In this document: piece by piece, positions 14,435-20,491 of the stretch | Numbering within the stretch: the stretch's first letter is position 1 | Layout: each line of letters starts with the position of its first letter | NCBI RefSeq assembly: GCF_030651615.1 | Contig: NZ_JAUSCG010000112.1 | Location: 1-21,555 of the forward strand | Source of the DNA: Methanocalculus sp. | GTDB lineage: Archaea > Halobacteriota > Methanomicrobia > Methanomicrobiales > Methanocorpusculaceae | Direction of reading: 5' to 3' | DNA length: 21,555 nucleotides | Notes under the pieces: model-generated | Told to the model about the DNA's origin: nothing | Seen by the model: only the letters and a program-made list of their open reading frames with translations | Databases searched by the model: none | Made by a program: the position numbers and the translations under genes

Positions 14435-16408
14435 ATGATGCGATACACCCCTCTTCATCAAACCCTCCCGTTCACCGCTATTGTCGGGCAGCATGAGATG
14501 AAACGCGCCCTCATCCTCAATGCAATCAATCCGATGATCGGTGGCGTGCTGATACGCGGAGAGAAGGGGACAGCCAAGTCAACGGCAGTCCGGGCACTTG
14601 CAGCCCTCCTCCCACAGATCCGGATCACCCCGGGGTGTCCGTTCTCCTGTGATCCGGATTGCCCTGATGAGTGCTGCCGAATCTGTCAGGAGTCGGATGC
14701 AGCAGAGGTTGCAACAAGACCGGTCAGGATCGTCACCCTTCCACTTGGAGCAACCGAGGATCGGGTCATTGGCACGCTTGATCTGAAGACTGCAATCAAG
14801 GAGGGGATCACCGCCCTCGATCCGGGCCTCCTCGCTTCGGCACACCGGGGGATCCTCTATATCGACGAGGTGAACCTCCTCGACGATCATATCATCGACC
14901 TCCTCCTTGATGCCGCCGCAATGGGGGTGAATATTATTGAGCGGGAGGGGATCTCGATCTCCCACCCGTCACGATTCATCCTGATCGGGACGATGAATCC
15001 TGAGGAAGGGGAGATCCGCCCACAACTCCTCGACCGCTTCGGCCTGATGATCTCAGTCGAAGGGATGGCCGATCCGGAAGACAGAATGGCTGTCATCGCT
15101 GCAGTTCTGGAATGGGGTGCCGATCCGGGAGGGGCTGAGGATCGGCAGGAATCAGCCTGCAATGAGCTGAGGAGAGCAATACTGAGGGCCAGAGAGACCC
15201 TTTTACAGACGACGGTCTCTGAAGATCTCATCCGATCGGTCGTTGATGCATGCATTAAACTCGGTATAACTACGCATCGTGCCGAGATCACCGTTATCCG
15301 GACAGCAAAGACGATCGCAGCCTTCGAAGGCAGGCGGGAGGTCACAGCAGAGGATATCAGGGAAGCGATGAGGCTCGCCCTCCCTCATCGGATGAGAAGA
15401 AGGCCGTTTGAAGAGCCGCAGCTTGATCCGGAGATCCTTAACGAGATGATCCCGGACCCCCCTGATGATGAGGCACCAGGGGAAGGAAACGATCAGGGAG
15501 ATTTTGAAGAGAAGAGTTCACCAGGTTCCGGAGCCAGCAGGATGGCACAGCATGGTATCGGATCGGGCAGGGATACTTCACGTATATGGAGAGATCAGGC
15601 ACCGGATCGGAATCTGAGGAGGGTGGGGGATGGAAAGCGTATAGAGACCCCAACCGAAGAACCCCGTGGCCGCCGGAGGAGCACCGGTGAAACAGATCGC
15701 TGGGAGGGAATCGCTATTGATGCGACGATCCGATCAGCAGCACCAAAGCAGGCTGGAAGAGAGAGGGACGGTAATGCGATCGTCATACAGGATGAGGATC
15801 TCAGAAAGGTACGCAGGCGGGGAAAGGCTGAGGTCGCCTGTGTCTTTGTCGTTGATGCAAGCGGATCGATGGGTACTGAGAAACGTATGGAGAGTGCAAA
15901 GGGGGCTGTCTTCTCGCTGCTCGAAGATGCCTATATTAACCGTGACCGGGTAGGTCTTGTTGCGTTCCGGGGAACATCAGCCGACCTCATCCTCCCACTC
16001 TCCCGGAGCCCCGAACTCGCACTGCGGCGGCTGAGAGAGATACCAACCGGTGGACGGACACCGCTTGCCGCAGGTCTTCAGAAGGGGTTTGAGGTACTGA
16101 ACCGCGAGATGAGAAAGAAGCATGATATCATCCCGATAATGATGCTCATCTCAGACGGTCGGGCAAATGCAGGAGAGGGGGCCATTCGCCAGGAGCTTGG
16201 AATGCTCTCGGATATAATTGCAGAATGTGGAATACGCACCATTGTCATCGATACGGAAGCAGCAGAAAACGGCCAGTCCTTATCTCTTGGGTACTGCCGT
16301 ATGATCGCAGAACGGACTCATGGAAGCTATCATGCCATCTCTGATCTCTCACCAGGGGTCATTGAGTCGATTGCCCGTGAGGAGAAGGGGTTCTGGACCG
16401 GATCATAA
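14435..16408 (+). CDS. Fused ChlI-ChlD chelatase motor (AAA+ plus VWA)
   Basis: The 657-residue protein joins a ChlI AAA+ domain (about 10-335) to a Pro/Asp/Gly-rich linker (about 336-400), a basic stretch, and a VWA domain (about 465-650). Visible are Walker A GEKGTAKST (42-50), Walker B ILYIDEVNLL (140-149), sensor-1 GTMNPEEG (185-192), arginine finger in LLDRFG (198-203), sensor-2 Arg in THRAEITVIR (280-289), MIDAS DASGSMG (474-480) and TGGRTPL (538-544). Cysteines at 68, 72, 76, 80, 81 and 84 crowd the insert after Walker A. In magnesium and cobalt chelatases, ChlI/D-type ATPases drive the ChlH/CobN subunit; the only such partner here is the divergent cobN. Two ATGs stand in tandem (14435, 14438); the upstream Shine-Dalgarno sequence is weak. 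MoxR-VWA chaperones are a less likely alternative. Confidence 0.9.
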   Translation: MMRYTPLHQTLPFTAIVGQHEMKRALILNAINPMIGGVLIRGEKGTAKSTAVRALAALLPQIRITPGCPFSCDPDCPDECCRICQESDAAEVATRPVRIVTLPLGATEDRVIGTLDLKTAIKEGITALDPGLLASAHRGILYIDEVNLLDDHIIDLLLDAAAMGVNIIEREGISISHPSRFILIGTMNPEEGEIRPQLLDRFGLMISVEGMADPEDRMAVIAAVLEWGADPGGAEDRQESACNELRRAILRARETLLQTTVSEDLIRSVVDACIKLGITTHRAEITVIRTAKTIAAFEGRREVTAEDIREAMRLALPHRMRRRPFEEPQLDPEILNEMIPDPPDDEAPGEGNDQGDFEEKSSPGSGASRMAQHGIGSGRDTSRIWRDQAPDRNLRRVGDGKRIETPTEEPRGRRRSTGETDRWEGIAIDATIRSAAPKQAGRERDGNAIVIQDEDLRKVRRRGKAEVACVFVVDASGSMGTEKRMESAKGAVFSLLEDAYINRDRVGLVAFRGTSADLILPLSRSPELALRRLREIPTGGRTPLAAGLQKGFEVLNREMRKKHDIIPIMMLISDGRANAGEGAIRQELGMLSDIIAECGIRTIVIDTEAAENGQSLSLGYCRMIAERTHGSYHAISDLSPGVIESIAREEKGFWTGS

Positions 16409-16420
16409 TGAGGATTATCT

Positions 16421-16495
16421 GAGGCTTTTTGCACGAATAGAGAGGATGATCTTGTTAAAAACCAACAGAGATGACAGAGATCGTGCAACAGCCTC
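16421..16495. repeat. Imperfect inverted repeat downstream of chlID
   Basis: GAGGCTTTTTGCACGA (16421-16436) is mirrored by TCGTGCAACAGCCTC (16481-16495). The arms pair over GAGGCT and GCACGA with one mismatch and one extra T between them, around a 44-base loop. It starts 12 bases after the chlID stop, so it could be a 3' hairpin or a relic of an insertion. Confidence 0.45.
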
Positions 16496-16545
16496 CTCTG
16501 ATGAGGGATTTAACGTGATATAATTTTGAGGAGTAAAGAGTAGTG

Positions 16546-16661
16546 CTCACGCAAAGCCGCAAAGACGCAAAGGAGGGTTACATAACACCGATACAGAGGA
16601 GCTTGGCATCCTTGAGCGTCCTTAAGCGTGATCCAATTTCAAAGGAGATAGAAAGAGGAAA
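16546..16661. repeat. CGCAAAG palindromic repeat, copy 1
   Basis: The unit opens with CTCACGCAAAGCCGCAAAG and continues in the same register. Its first 28 bases are identical to those of copy 2, and an AACACCGATA block and a CCTTGAGCG block follow in the same order. Its right side has a diverged stem (TTGGCATCCTTGAGCG in place of CTTTGCGTCC...) and an extra CCTTAAGCG. The period to copy 2 is 117 bases. Confidence 0.75.
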
Positions 16662-16662
16662 A

Positions 16663-16761
16663 CTCACGCAAAGCCGCAAAGACGCAAAGGTGGTTGCTAA
16701 CACCGATAGAGAGAAACTTTGCGTCCTTGAGCGTGATCCCATTTTCAGGGATATAGAACGA
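16663..16761. repeat. CGCAAAG palindromic repeat, copy 2
   Basis: This is the best-preserved copy. GACGCAAAG (16681-16689) pairs exactly with CTTTGCGTC (16717-16725), and the outer TCACGC (16664-16669) pairs with GCGTGA (16731-16736), giving a large imperfect hairpin. Related SRKDAK-encoding repeats recur between genes in many bacteria and archaea. Confidence 0.75.
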
Positions 16762-16762
16762 T

Positions 16763-16802
16763 CTTCACGGCAGGGCGCAAAGCTGCAAAAGGGCGGTTGC
16801 AT
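16763..16802. repeat. CGCAAAG repeat, degenerate partial copy 3
   Basis: CTTCACGGCAGGGCGCAAAG followed by CTGCAAAAGGGCGGTTGC resembles the left arm of the other two copies with several changes. The right arm is absent. It begins 100 bases after copy 2. Confidence 0.5.
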
Positions 16803-16888
16803 GGATTTCTCAATCAGGGAATGGCTGTGGTTCGTGCGGGCAGCCTCATCTGCGAGACTTTATGTATCTCCGGGGATGATCATCTGGT

Positions 16889-17509
16889 ATGCCAATCAAG
16901 GTCCTCGCCTTTGCAGGCTCCCCTCGCCGGCACGGCAACTCAGAGACACTCCTCGACTGGGTGCTCGATACCATGCAGAGAGAGCCGGGTGTCGAGGTGG
17001 AGAAGCATGCCCTTACCGATATCACTATCGCCCCCTGTAAAGGTTGCAATGCCTGTGAGAAGCTGAATACCTGTATTCAGAAGGACGATCTCGTCTGGGT
17101 CGAACAGAAGATCATCGATGCCGATATCATCATCCTCTCTGCCCCTATCTTCTGTATGGGGATCTGTGCCCAGGCAAAGGCACTTATCGACCGGGCGCAG
17201 GTCTTCAGATCACGGAAGTTCGTCCTGAAACTCCCGATTGTCCCACCTGATCGGAAGGGTAAACGAATCGGGATCTTTCTCTCGTCTGCCGGCCAGGACT
17301 GGGATTATGTCTTTGATGCGGCGATTCCGTCTGTGAAGTGCCTCTTCCATGTGATCGATGTGAAGAATAAGGATATACGATACCTGATGGTGAATAATGT
17401 CGATGAGAAGGGGGCGATCTATAAGCATCCCCGAGCAGAGAGAGATGCTCATGCCCTTGCTCATGAGGTCATCGCCACGATGCGTGAGATGAAAGGAGAT
17501 GTTGCATGA
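16889..17509 (+). CDS. Iron-sulfur flavoprotein (flavodoxin-like FMN/4Fe-4S), first of a tandem pair
   Basis: The 206-residue protein has the flavodoxin-like fold of the FMN reductase family, with the phosphate-binding loop GSPRRHGNSETLL (10-22). The cysteines at 50, 53, 56 and 62 (C-x2-C-x2-C-x5-C) form the compact motif that holds a 4Fe-4S cluster in the archaeal iron-sulfur flavoprotein Isf. APIFCMGICAQAKALIDR (145 bases further on in the protein text, after the IIILS strand) is the usual second flavin-contacting region. Isf proteins are homodimers that pass electrons from ferredoxin and have been linked to reduction of oxygen or peroxide in methanogens. GGGGATGAT lies about nine bases before the ATG. 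The stop overlaps the next gene by four bases (ATGA). The physiological partner is not evident from context. Confidence 0.9.
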   Translation: MPIKVLAFAGSPRRHGNSETLLDWVLDTMQREPGVEVEKHALTDITIAPCKGCNACEKLNTCIQKDDLVWVEQKIIDADIIILSAPIFCMGICAQAKALIDRAQVFRSRKFVLKLPIVPPDRKGKRIGIFLSSAGQDWDYVFDAAIPSVKCLFHVIDVKNKDIRYLMVNNVDEKGAIYKHPRAERDAHALAHEVIATMREMKGDVA

Positions 17510-18096
17510 AGGCGATCGGGATCTCAGGCTCACCAAGACGGCATGGAAATACCGAGACGCTCCTTGATGCGTTCCTTGAAGGGGTAGCATCGGAAGAAGC
17601 GGATGTCTCAAAGGTGGTGCTCCGGGAGCTTGAGTTCTCATCATGCAAAGGCTGTAATGCCTGCCATAAGACCGGGGTCTGTGTTCTGAAGGATGAGCTG
17701 ACCCCACTCTTTGACGAGATCCTGGATGCTGATATCCTCGCCCTTGCTTCTCCCATCTACTCGATGGGGGTGACGGCTGAACTGAAGGCATTCATCGACC
17801 GGGGACAGGTCTACTGGGCCCGGAAGTTCATCTTAAAGGATCTCTACTTTGACTATCACCATATCAAACGGCATAAGGGCTTCTTCATCTCGACAGCAGG
17901 CCAGAACTGGGACCATGTCTTTGACGGAGCATACCCGGTGATCACCGCATTCTTCAACGATACCGGATTTGAATATCAGGATAATATCATCGCCAATAAT
18001 ATGGATGAATATAAGGGGATTAAAGGGCATCCGACGGCGCTTGAGGATGCAAAGGAGAGGGGGAGGAAGGTGGTGGGGGAATTGGAAAGGATTTAA
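17506..18096 (+). CDS. Iron-sulfur flavoprotein, second of a tandem pair
   Basis: The 196-residue protein is a clear paralogue of the preceding one: GSPRRHGNTETLL (8-20), C47-x2-C50-x2-C53-x5-C59, ASPIYSMGVTAELKAFIDRG and AGQNWDHVFDGAYP align with the same parts of its neighbour. Its length fits the Isf family. The ATG overlaps the first gene's stop as ATGA, and AAAGGAGATG lies just upstream, so the two are co-translated. Homologous subunits encoded together could form a heterodimer instead of the usual homodimer. It differs in the middle insert (LYFDYHHIKRHK against LPIVPPDRKGKR), which may alter partner or substrate choice. Confidence 0.9.
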   Translation: MKAIGISGSPRRHGNTETLLDAFLEGVASEEADVSKVVLRELEFSSCKGCNACHKTGVCVLKDELTPLFDEILDADILALASPIYSMGVTAELKAFIDRGQVYWARKFILKDLYFDYHHIKRHKGFFISTAGQNWDHVFDGAYPVITAFFNDTGFEYQDNIIANNMDEYKGIKGHPTALEDAKERGRKVVGELERI

Positions 18097-18165
18097 GAGA
18101 GAGAAGTGAGGAGAGGTGGCAATTCGCATCTTTGAGAACATCCGATGACATTTTTCGGGCAAATA

Positions 18166-18197
18166 TGGTTATTTGGAAAATGGGTTATAAATAACCA
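18166..18197 (-). terminator. Hairpin overlapping the vapC stop, possible terminator
   Basis: TGGTTATTT (18166-18174) and AAATAACCA (18189-18197) are perfect nine-base arms around a 14-base loop that contains the end of vapC. On the minus strand short T-runs follow. The flavoprotein operon converges from the other side, so a shared termination zone is plausible; evidence is weak. Confidence 0.3.
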
Positions 18198-18555
18198 AAC
18201 CCGGAACATCATGAAAATCTTTTACATTCCTGGTGATTAGAATCGCATTCAGTGATAAAGCAGATGCGGCGATAACGGCATCAGGAAGTGAGATATTGGC
18301 ATAGCTTCGAATATCGATGGTGCTCTCTGCAATTGCAACTGTCAAAGGGAGGCACCTTGCACAATCAAGTAGCTTCTTTGCTTTCTCCAGACCTTCATGG
18401 GTGTGCCCTTTCCATCCAAGAAGCTCTATTCGGGTTATTATTGAAATATTAAAGGATTCCAGAATGACTCTCTCGATAAACGATCTCTCTTCATCTTGAA
18501 GAGCGCCAGCCAGATAATAAATAAGAATATTTGTATCGATTAGATACGATGTCAT
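18169..18555 (-). CDS. VapC-type PIN-domain toxin (RNase)
   Basis: From ATG 18555 the product has 128 residues, the usual PIN toxin length. The acidic active-site residues are in place: D7 (YLIDTNI), E44 (TRIELLG), D92 (SLPDAVIAA) and D113 (NVKDF). PIN toxins cut RNA using bound magnesium or manganese. I prefer ATG 18555 over the in-frame ATG at 18567 because it overlaps the antitoxin stop as ATGA and puts the conserved LIDTN at the normal distance from the start. All catalytic positions are kept, so it is probably active. RNA target unknown. Confidence 0.9.
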   Translation of the reverse strand: MTSYLIDTNILIYYLAGALQDEERSFIERVILESFNISIITRIELLGWKGHTHEGLEKAKKLLDCARCLPLTVAIAESTIDIRSYANISLPDAVIAASALSLNAILITRNVKDFHDVPGLVIYNPFSK

Positions 18556-18758
18556 ATGCGCATCCATTCTCTCCGAAGTGACCGGGCAACCTTATCTGGA
18601 TTTTTTATAGTGTCACGGTAAATTCCATAGCACTCCTCAGGATTGCAGGGTGAGATCCGGGGTTTCTGGAGTTGAAGCGTCTGTTCCCAGAGTTCTATTG
18701 GAATGATGACACTTTTTTTGTGGCCGCTGGCATCATACACATACTGGATGTCATTCAT
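18552..18758 (-). CDS. VapB-like antitoxin
   Basis: This is a 68-residue protein directly upstream of, and overlapping by four bases, the PIN toxin gene. The start IQYVYDASGHKKSVIIPIE resembles the short N-terminal beta segment of small antitoxins found with PIN toxins. The C-terminal half is charged (NPDKVARSLRREWMRI) and would wrap the toxin. AGGAG lies about five bases before the ATG. The assignment rests mainly on size and position; no strong DNA-binding fold can be named by eye. Confidence 0.75.
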   Translation of the reverse strand: MNDIQYVYDASGHKKSVIIPIELWEQTLQLQKPRISPCNPEECYGIYRDTIKNPDKVARSLRREWMRI

Positions 18759-18785
18759 TACACTCCTGTTATTGCTTCGGGAGAA

Positions 18786-18832
18786 TATAGTTATCCCATT
18801 GGAACGTTGGTCAATCCCATTGAATAGTTATC
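18786..18832. promoter_or_regulatory. Direct repeats upstream of vapB, candidate operator
   Basis: ATCCCATTG occurs at 18793-18801 and 18814-18822, exactly 21 bases apart (two helical turns), and ATAGTTATC occurs at 18787-18795 and 18824-18832. The block lies about 30-75 bases upstream of the vapB start, where an autoregulating antitoxin complex could bind. Confidence 0.4.
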
Positions 18833-18931
18833 TATGATTATCAAAGGAACCGAGAGAAAAACGATAAGATCCGGAGTAAATACCAGAGGGGAACCTCGAT
18901 CATTTCATAACCATGGAATACGCATTTCTTC

Positions 18932-19276
18932 ATGACAGGGGGTAAGGCAGTGAATGTAATCGAAAAGAGGGGAACCCGATCCCTCCATCAAAGGGAGATT
19001 ATTAACAGGCTGAAACAAGAGATGCCAACACTTCAGAGACAATTTGGCATTAAACGGATCGGATTGTTTGGATCATATGCACGGGATGAAGCCGGTGAGA
19101 TGAGTGATATTGATCTTCTGGTCTCTTTTGAAGAGGAGAAAGAGCGTTTTCGTACATTTATGCAATGCATTTTTTATCTCGAGGATATTTTCGGCAAAAA
19201 CGTTGAACTTATCGCAGAACATGCACTCGATTCCAGAATCAGACCGGTTGTTATTGATGAGGTGATCTGGATTTGA
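18932..19276 (+). CDS. MntA-type minimal nucleotidyltransferase antitoxin
   Basis: The 114-residue product has the exact G-S-x10-D-x-D motif of minimal nucleotidyltransferases: GSYARDEAGEMSDID, with G47, S48, D59 and D61, and a likely third acidic residue E92 (NVELIAE). In MntA/HepT systems this enzyme adds AMP to a tyrosine of the HEPN toxin and thereby silences it. The gene overlaps the HEPN gene by four bases (TTGA). The start is uncertain: ATG 18932 gives this length, but GTG 18950, preceded by GGGGGTAAGG, is a fair alternative that would remove six residues without touching the domain. Confidence 0.88.
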   Translation: MTGGKAVNVIEKRGTRSLHQREIINRLKQEMPTLQRQFGIKRIGLFGSYARDEAGEMSDIDLLVSFEEEKERFRTFMQCIFYLEDIFGKNVELIAEHALDSRIRPVVIDEVIWI

Positions 19277-19599
19277 AGACAGATGCATTTTATATCAGCC
19301 ATATTATTCATGAGATTGATTACATCCAGAAAAAATGCGAAGATAAAACCATTGATGACCTCTATTCAGATGAGGATCTTCAACATATCGTATCCCGGGC
19401 CTTAGAAATCATTGGCGAAGCGTCAAAGAATATCTCTCCTGAGATGAAGAGCGCTCATGCTCAAATCCCCTGGAAAGAGATGAGTGGAATACAGGATAAG
19501 ATCATTCACGGCTATTTTTCAATCAACTGGATTATTGTATGGGATGTTATTACTCATGAAATCGGGGATATAAAAAGCCAGCTTTCAGAGATTCAATAG
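19273..19599 (+). CDS. HepT-like HEPN protein (DUF86 type) with altered catalytic motif
   Basis: The 108-residue product is all-helical and matches DUF86/HepT: HIVSRALEIIGEASKNIS (38-55), IPWKEMSGIQDKIIHGYFSI (65-84) and IVWDVITHEI (88-97). HepT toxins are HEPN ribonucleases with an R-x4-H-x-Y motif; here the positions read Q74-DKII-H79-G-Y81, so the Arg is Gln (codon CAG) while His and the AMP-accepting Tyr are kept. Activity may therefore be lost or weakened. The start is TTG at 19273, overlapping the partner's TGA as TTGA; a strong GAGGTGAT lies five bases upstream and supports this unusual start codon. Confidence 0.87.
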   Translation: MKTDAFYISHIIHEIDYIQKKCEDKTIDDLYSDEDLQHIVSRALEIIGEASKNISPEMKSAHAQIPWKEMSGIQDKIIHGYFSINWIIVWDVITHEIGDIKSQLSEIQ

Positions 19600-19643
19600 A
19601 ATATAGAATGGGGAGAAAATCTCACGCCCCCTAGCCCCCATAA

Positions 19644-20264
19644 TCAGAGGTAAAAGAGCGCCCCATACAACAAGACGAACGACACCGCAATCAGCACCCC
19701 AAAGACCGCCGGATTCCAGGCGAGCACCTTCTTCCCATCAAGCGGGCCAAACGGGAGCATATTAAACGCAGCGAGCATCGCATTGATCTTTATCCCGACA
19801 GCTCCGGTAAGGATCGCAAACCAGCCAAGGCCAAATGTCATCCCTCCGATCAGGAGCAATCCAAACGGAATACAGAGGATGAGATTGGTGATCGGACCAG
19901 ATGCCGAGATAACCCCGTTCTCACGTTTTGAGAGGTTTGGCCCATAGATCATCGTGGCACCGGGTGCTGCGAAGACGACACCGACAAGGGCTGCAATCGC
20001 AACAGCAACGAGGAGCATCTGGTTATCCTTCCGAAATTCCGCCCAGTACCCATACCGGATCGCTGTGAATTTGTGGGCAAGCTCATGGAGGACAAAACCC
20101 ACCCCGACGGTGATCAGCGAGAGGATGAAGTAGAGTGCCACCATCCCGAGATCCACTCCGGAGACAGAGATTCCCCCTGCCAGTGCGAGGGTGAACGCGA
20201 GGGCAAGCGCTAACCAGGCAATGCCGAGATCCTTACGCTCGCGTTCGGTGATACGCTCAATCAT
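19644..20264 (-). CDS. M50-family (site-2 protease type) membrane metalloprotease
   Basis: The 206-residue protein is mostly membrane helices. HELAH (60-64) is the zinc-binding HExxH motif at the end of a helix, and FNMLPFGPLDGKKV (167-180) supplies the conserved N-P-D-G motif with the third zinc ligand, Asp176. These two motifs define intramembrane site-2 proteases of family M50. There is no PDZ or CBS domain, so this is the minimal form common in archaea. Such proteases cut membrane-bound regulators or leftover signal peptides; the substrate is unknown. GAGAT lies about seven bases upstream of the ATG. It is encoded opposite to hepT and divergent from the papain-like protease, with no evident operon partner. 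Confidence 0.9.
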   Translation of the reverse strand: MIERITERERKDLGIAWLALALAFTLALAGGISVSGVDLGMVALYFILSLITVGVGFVLHELAHKFTAIRYGYWAEFRKDNQMLLVAVAIAALVGVVFAAPGATMIYGPNLSKRENGVISASGPITNLILCIPFGLLLIGGMTFGLGWFAILTGAVGIKINAMLAAFNMLPFGPLDGKKVLAWNPAVFGVLIAVSFVLLYGALFYL

Positions 20265-20491
20265 AGTATTATCTCAACGCGGCAGGAGATAGGGTTTCTG
20301 ATGAGGGTACCGGTTCTATACAGAAATCCCATCATAGCAGGAGAGCAGGCATCGCATCTGGATCTAAAAAATCTTAGAAAAAACCAAACTTAGACAATTC
20401 TCACACATAGTATCTAAAAATCATATTATAAGCATTATAGAATATGTGCAAGAGATATAGATTTAAATAAAAAGGGATTCGAAAAGGACGT
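20265..20491. promoter_or_regulatory. Divergent promoter region between the M50 protease and the papain-like protease
   Basis: These 227 bases have no gene and become strongly AT-rich towards the right. TTTAAATA at about 20462-20469 is centred about 26 bases before ATG 20492, a fitting TATA box, and AAAGGAC just before the ATG is a weak Shine-Dalgarno sequence. For the minus-strand protease no clear box is seen. Confidence 0.4.

Larger units (their letters stand above)
16409..16888. other. 480-base gap with inverted and direct repeats, no convincing gene
   Basis: Between chlID and the flavoprotein genes there is no credible coding region; a frame spanning 16543-17040 is made largely of repeat sequence and overlaps the flavoprotein start. 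The gap holds a long-range inverted repeat (16421-16495), the palindromic CGCAAAG repeats (16546 to about 16800), and a possible promoter with GGGGATGAT before ATG 16889. Confidence 0.6.

Noticed and set aside
14421..14436. Five-codon upstream open frame (ATG AGA ATA GTG GAA TGA) overlapping the chlID start.
   Set aside because: Such tiny frames are common by chance, and no Shine-Dalgarno sequence supports it.
7061..16408. Chlorophyll or bacteriochlorophyll biosynthesis (magnesium chelatase H/I/D).
   Set aside because: CobN and fused ChlI-ChlD are common in non-phototrophic archaea, and no other pigment genes are present.
16546..16802. Possible CRISPR array.
   Set aside because: Only two full copies and one partial copy, with unequal spacing, similarity extending through the would-be spacers, and no cas genes nearby.
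16543..17040. Open frame of about 165 codons covering the CGCAAAG repeats.
   Set aside because: It consists mainly of repeat-derived SRKDAK-type sequence and overlaps the well-supported flavoprotein gene in another frame.
19600..19643. Terminator hairpin between hepT and the M50 protease.
   Set aside because: Only weak complementarity (GGGG...CCCC) and no clear T-run in either direction.
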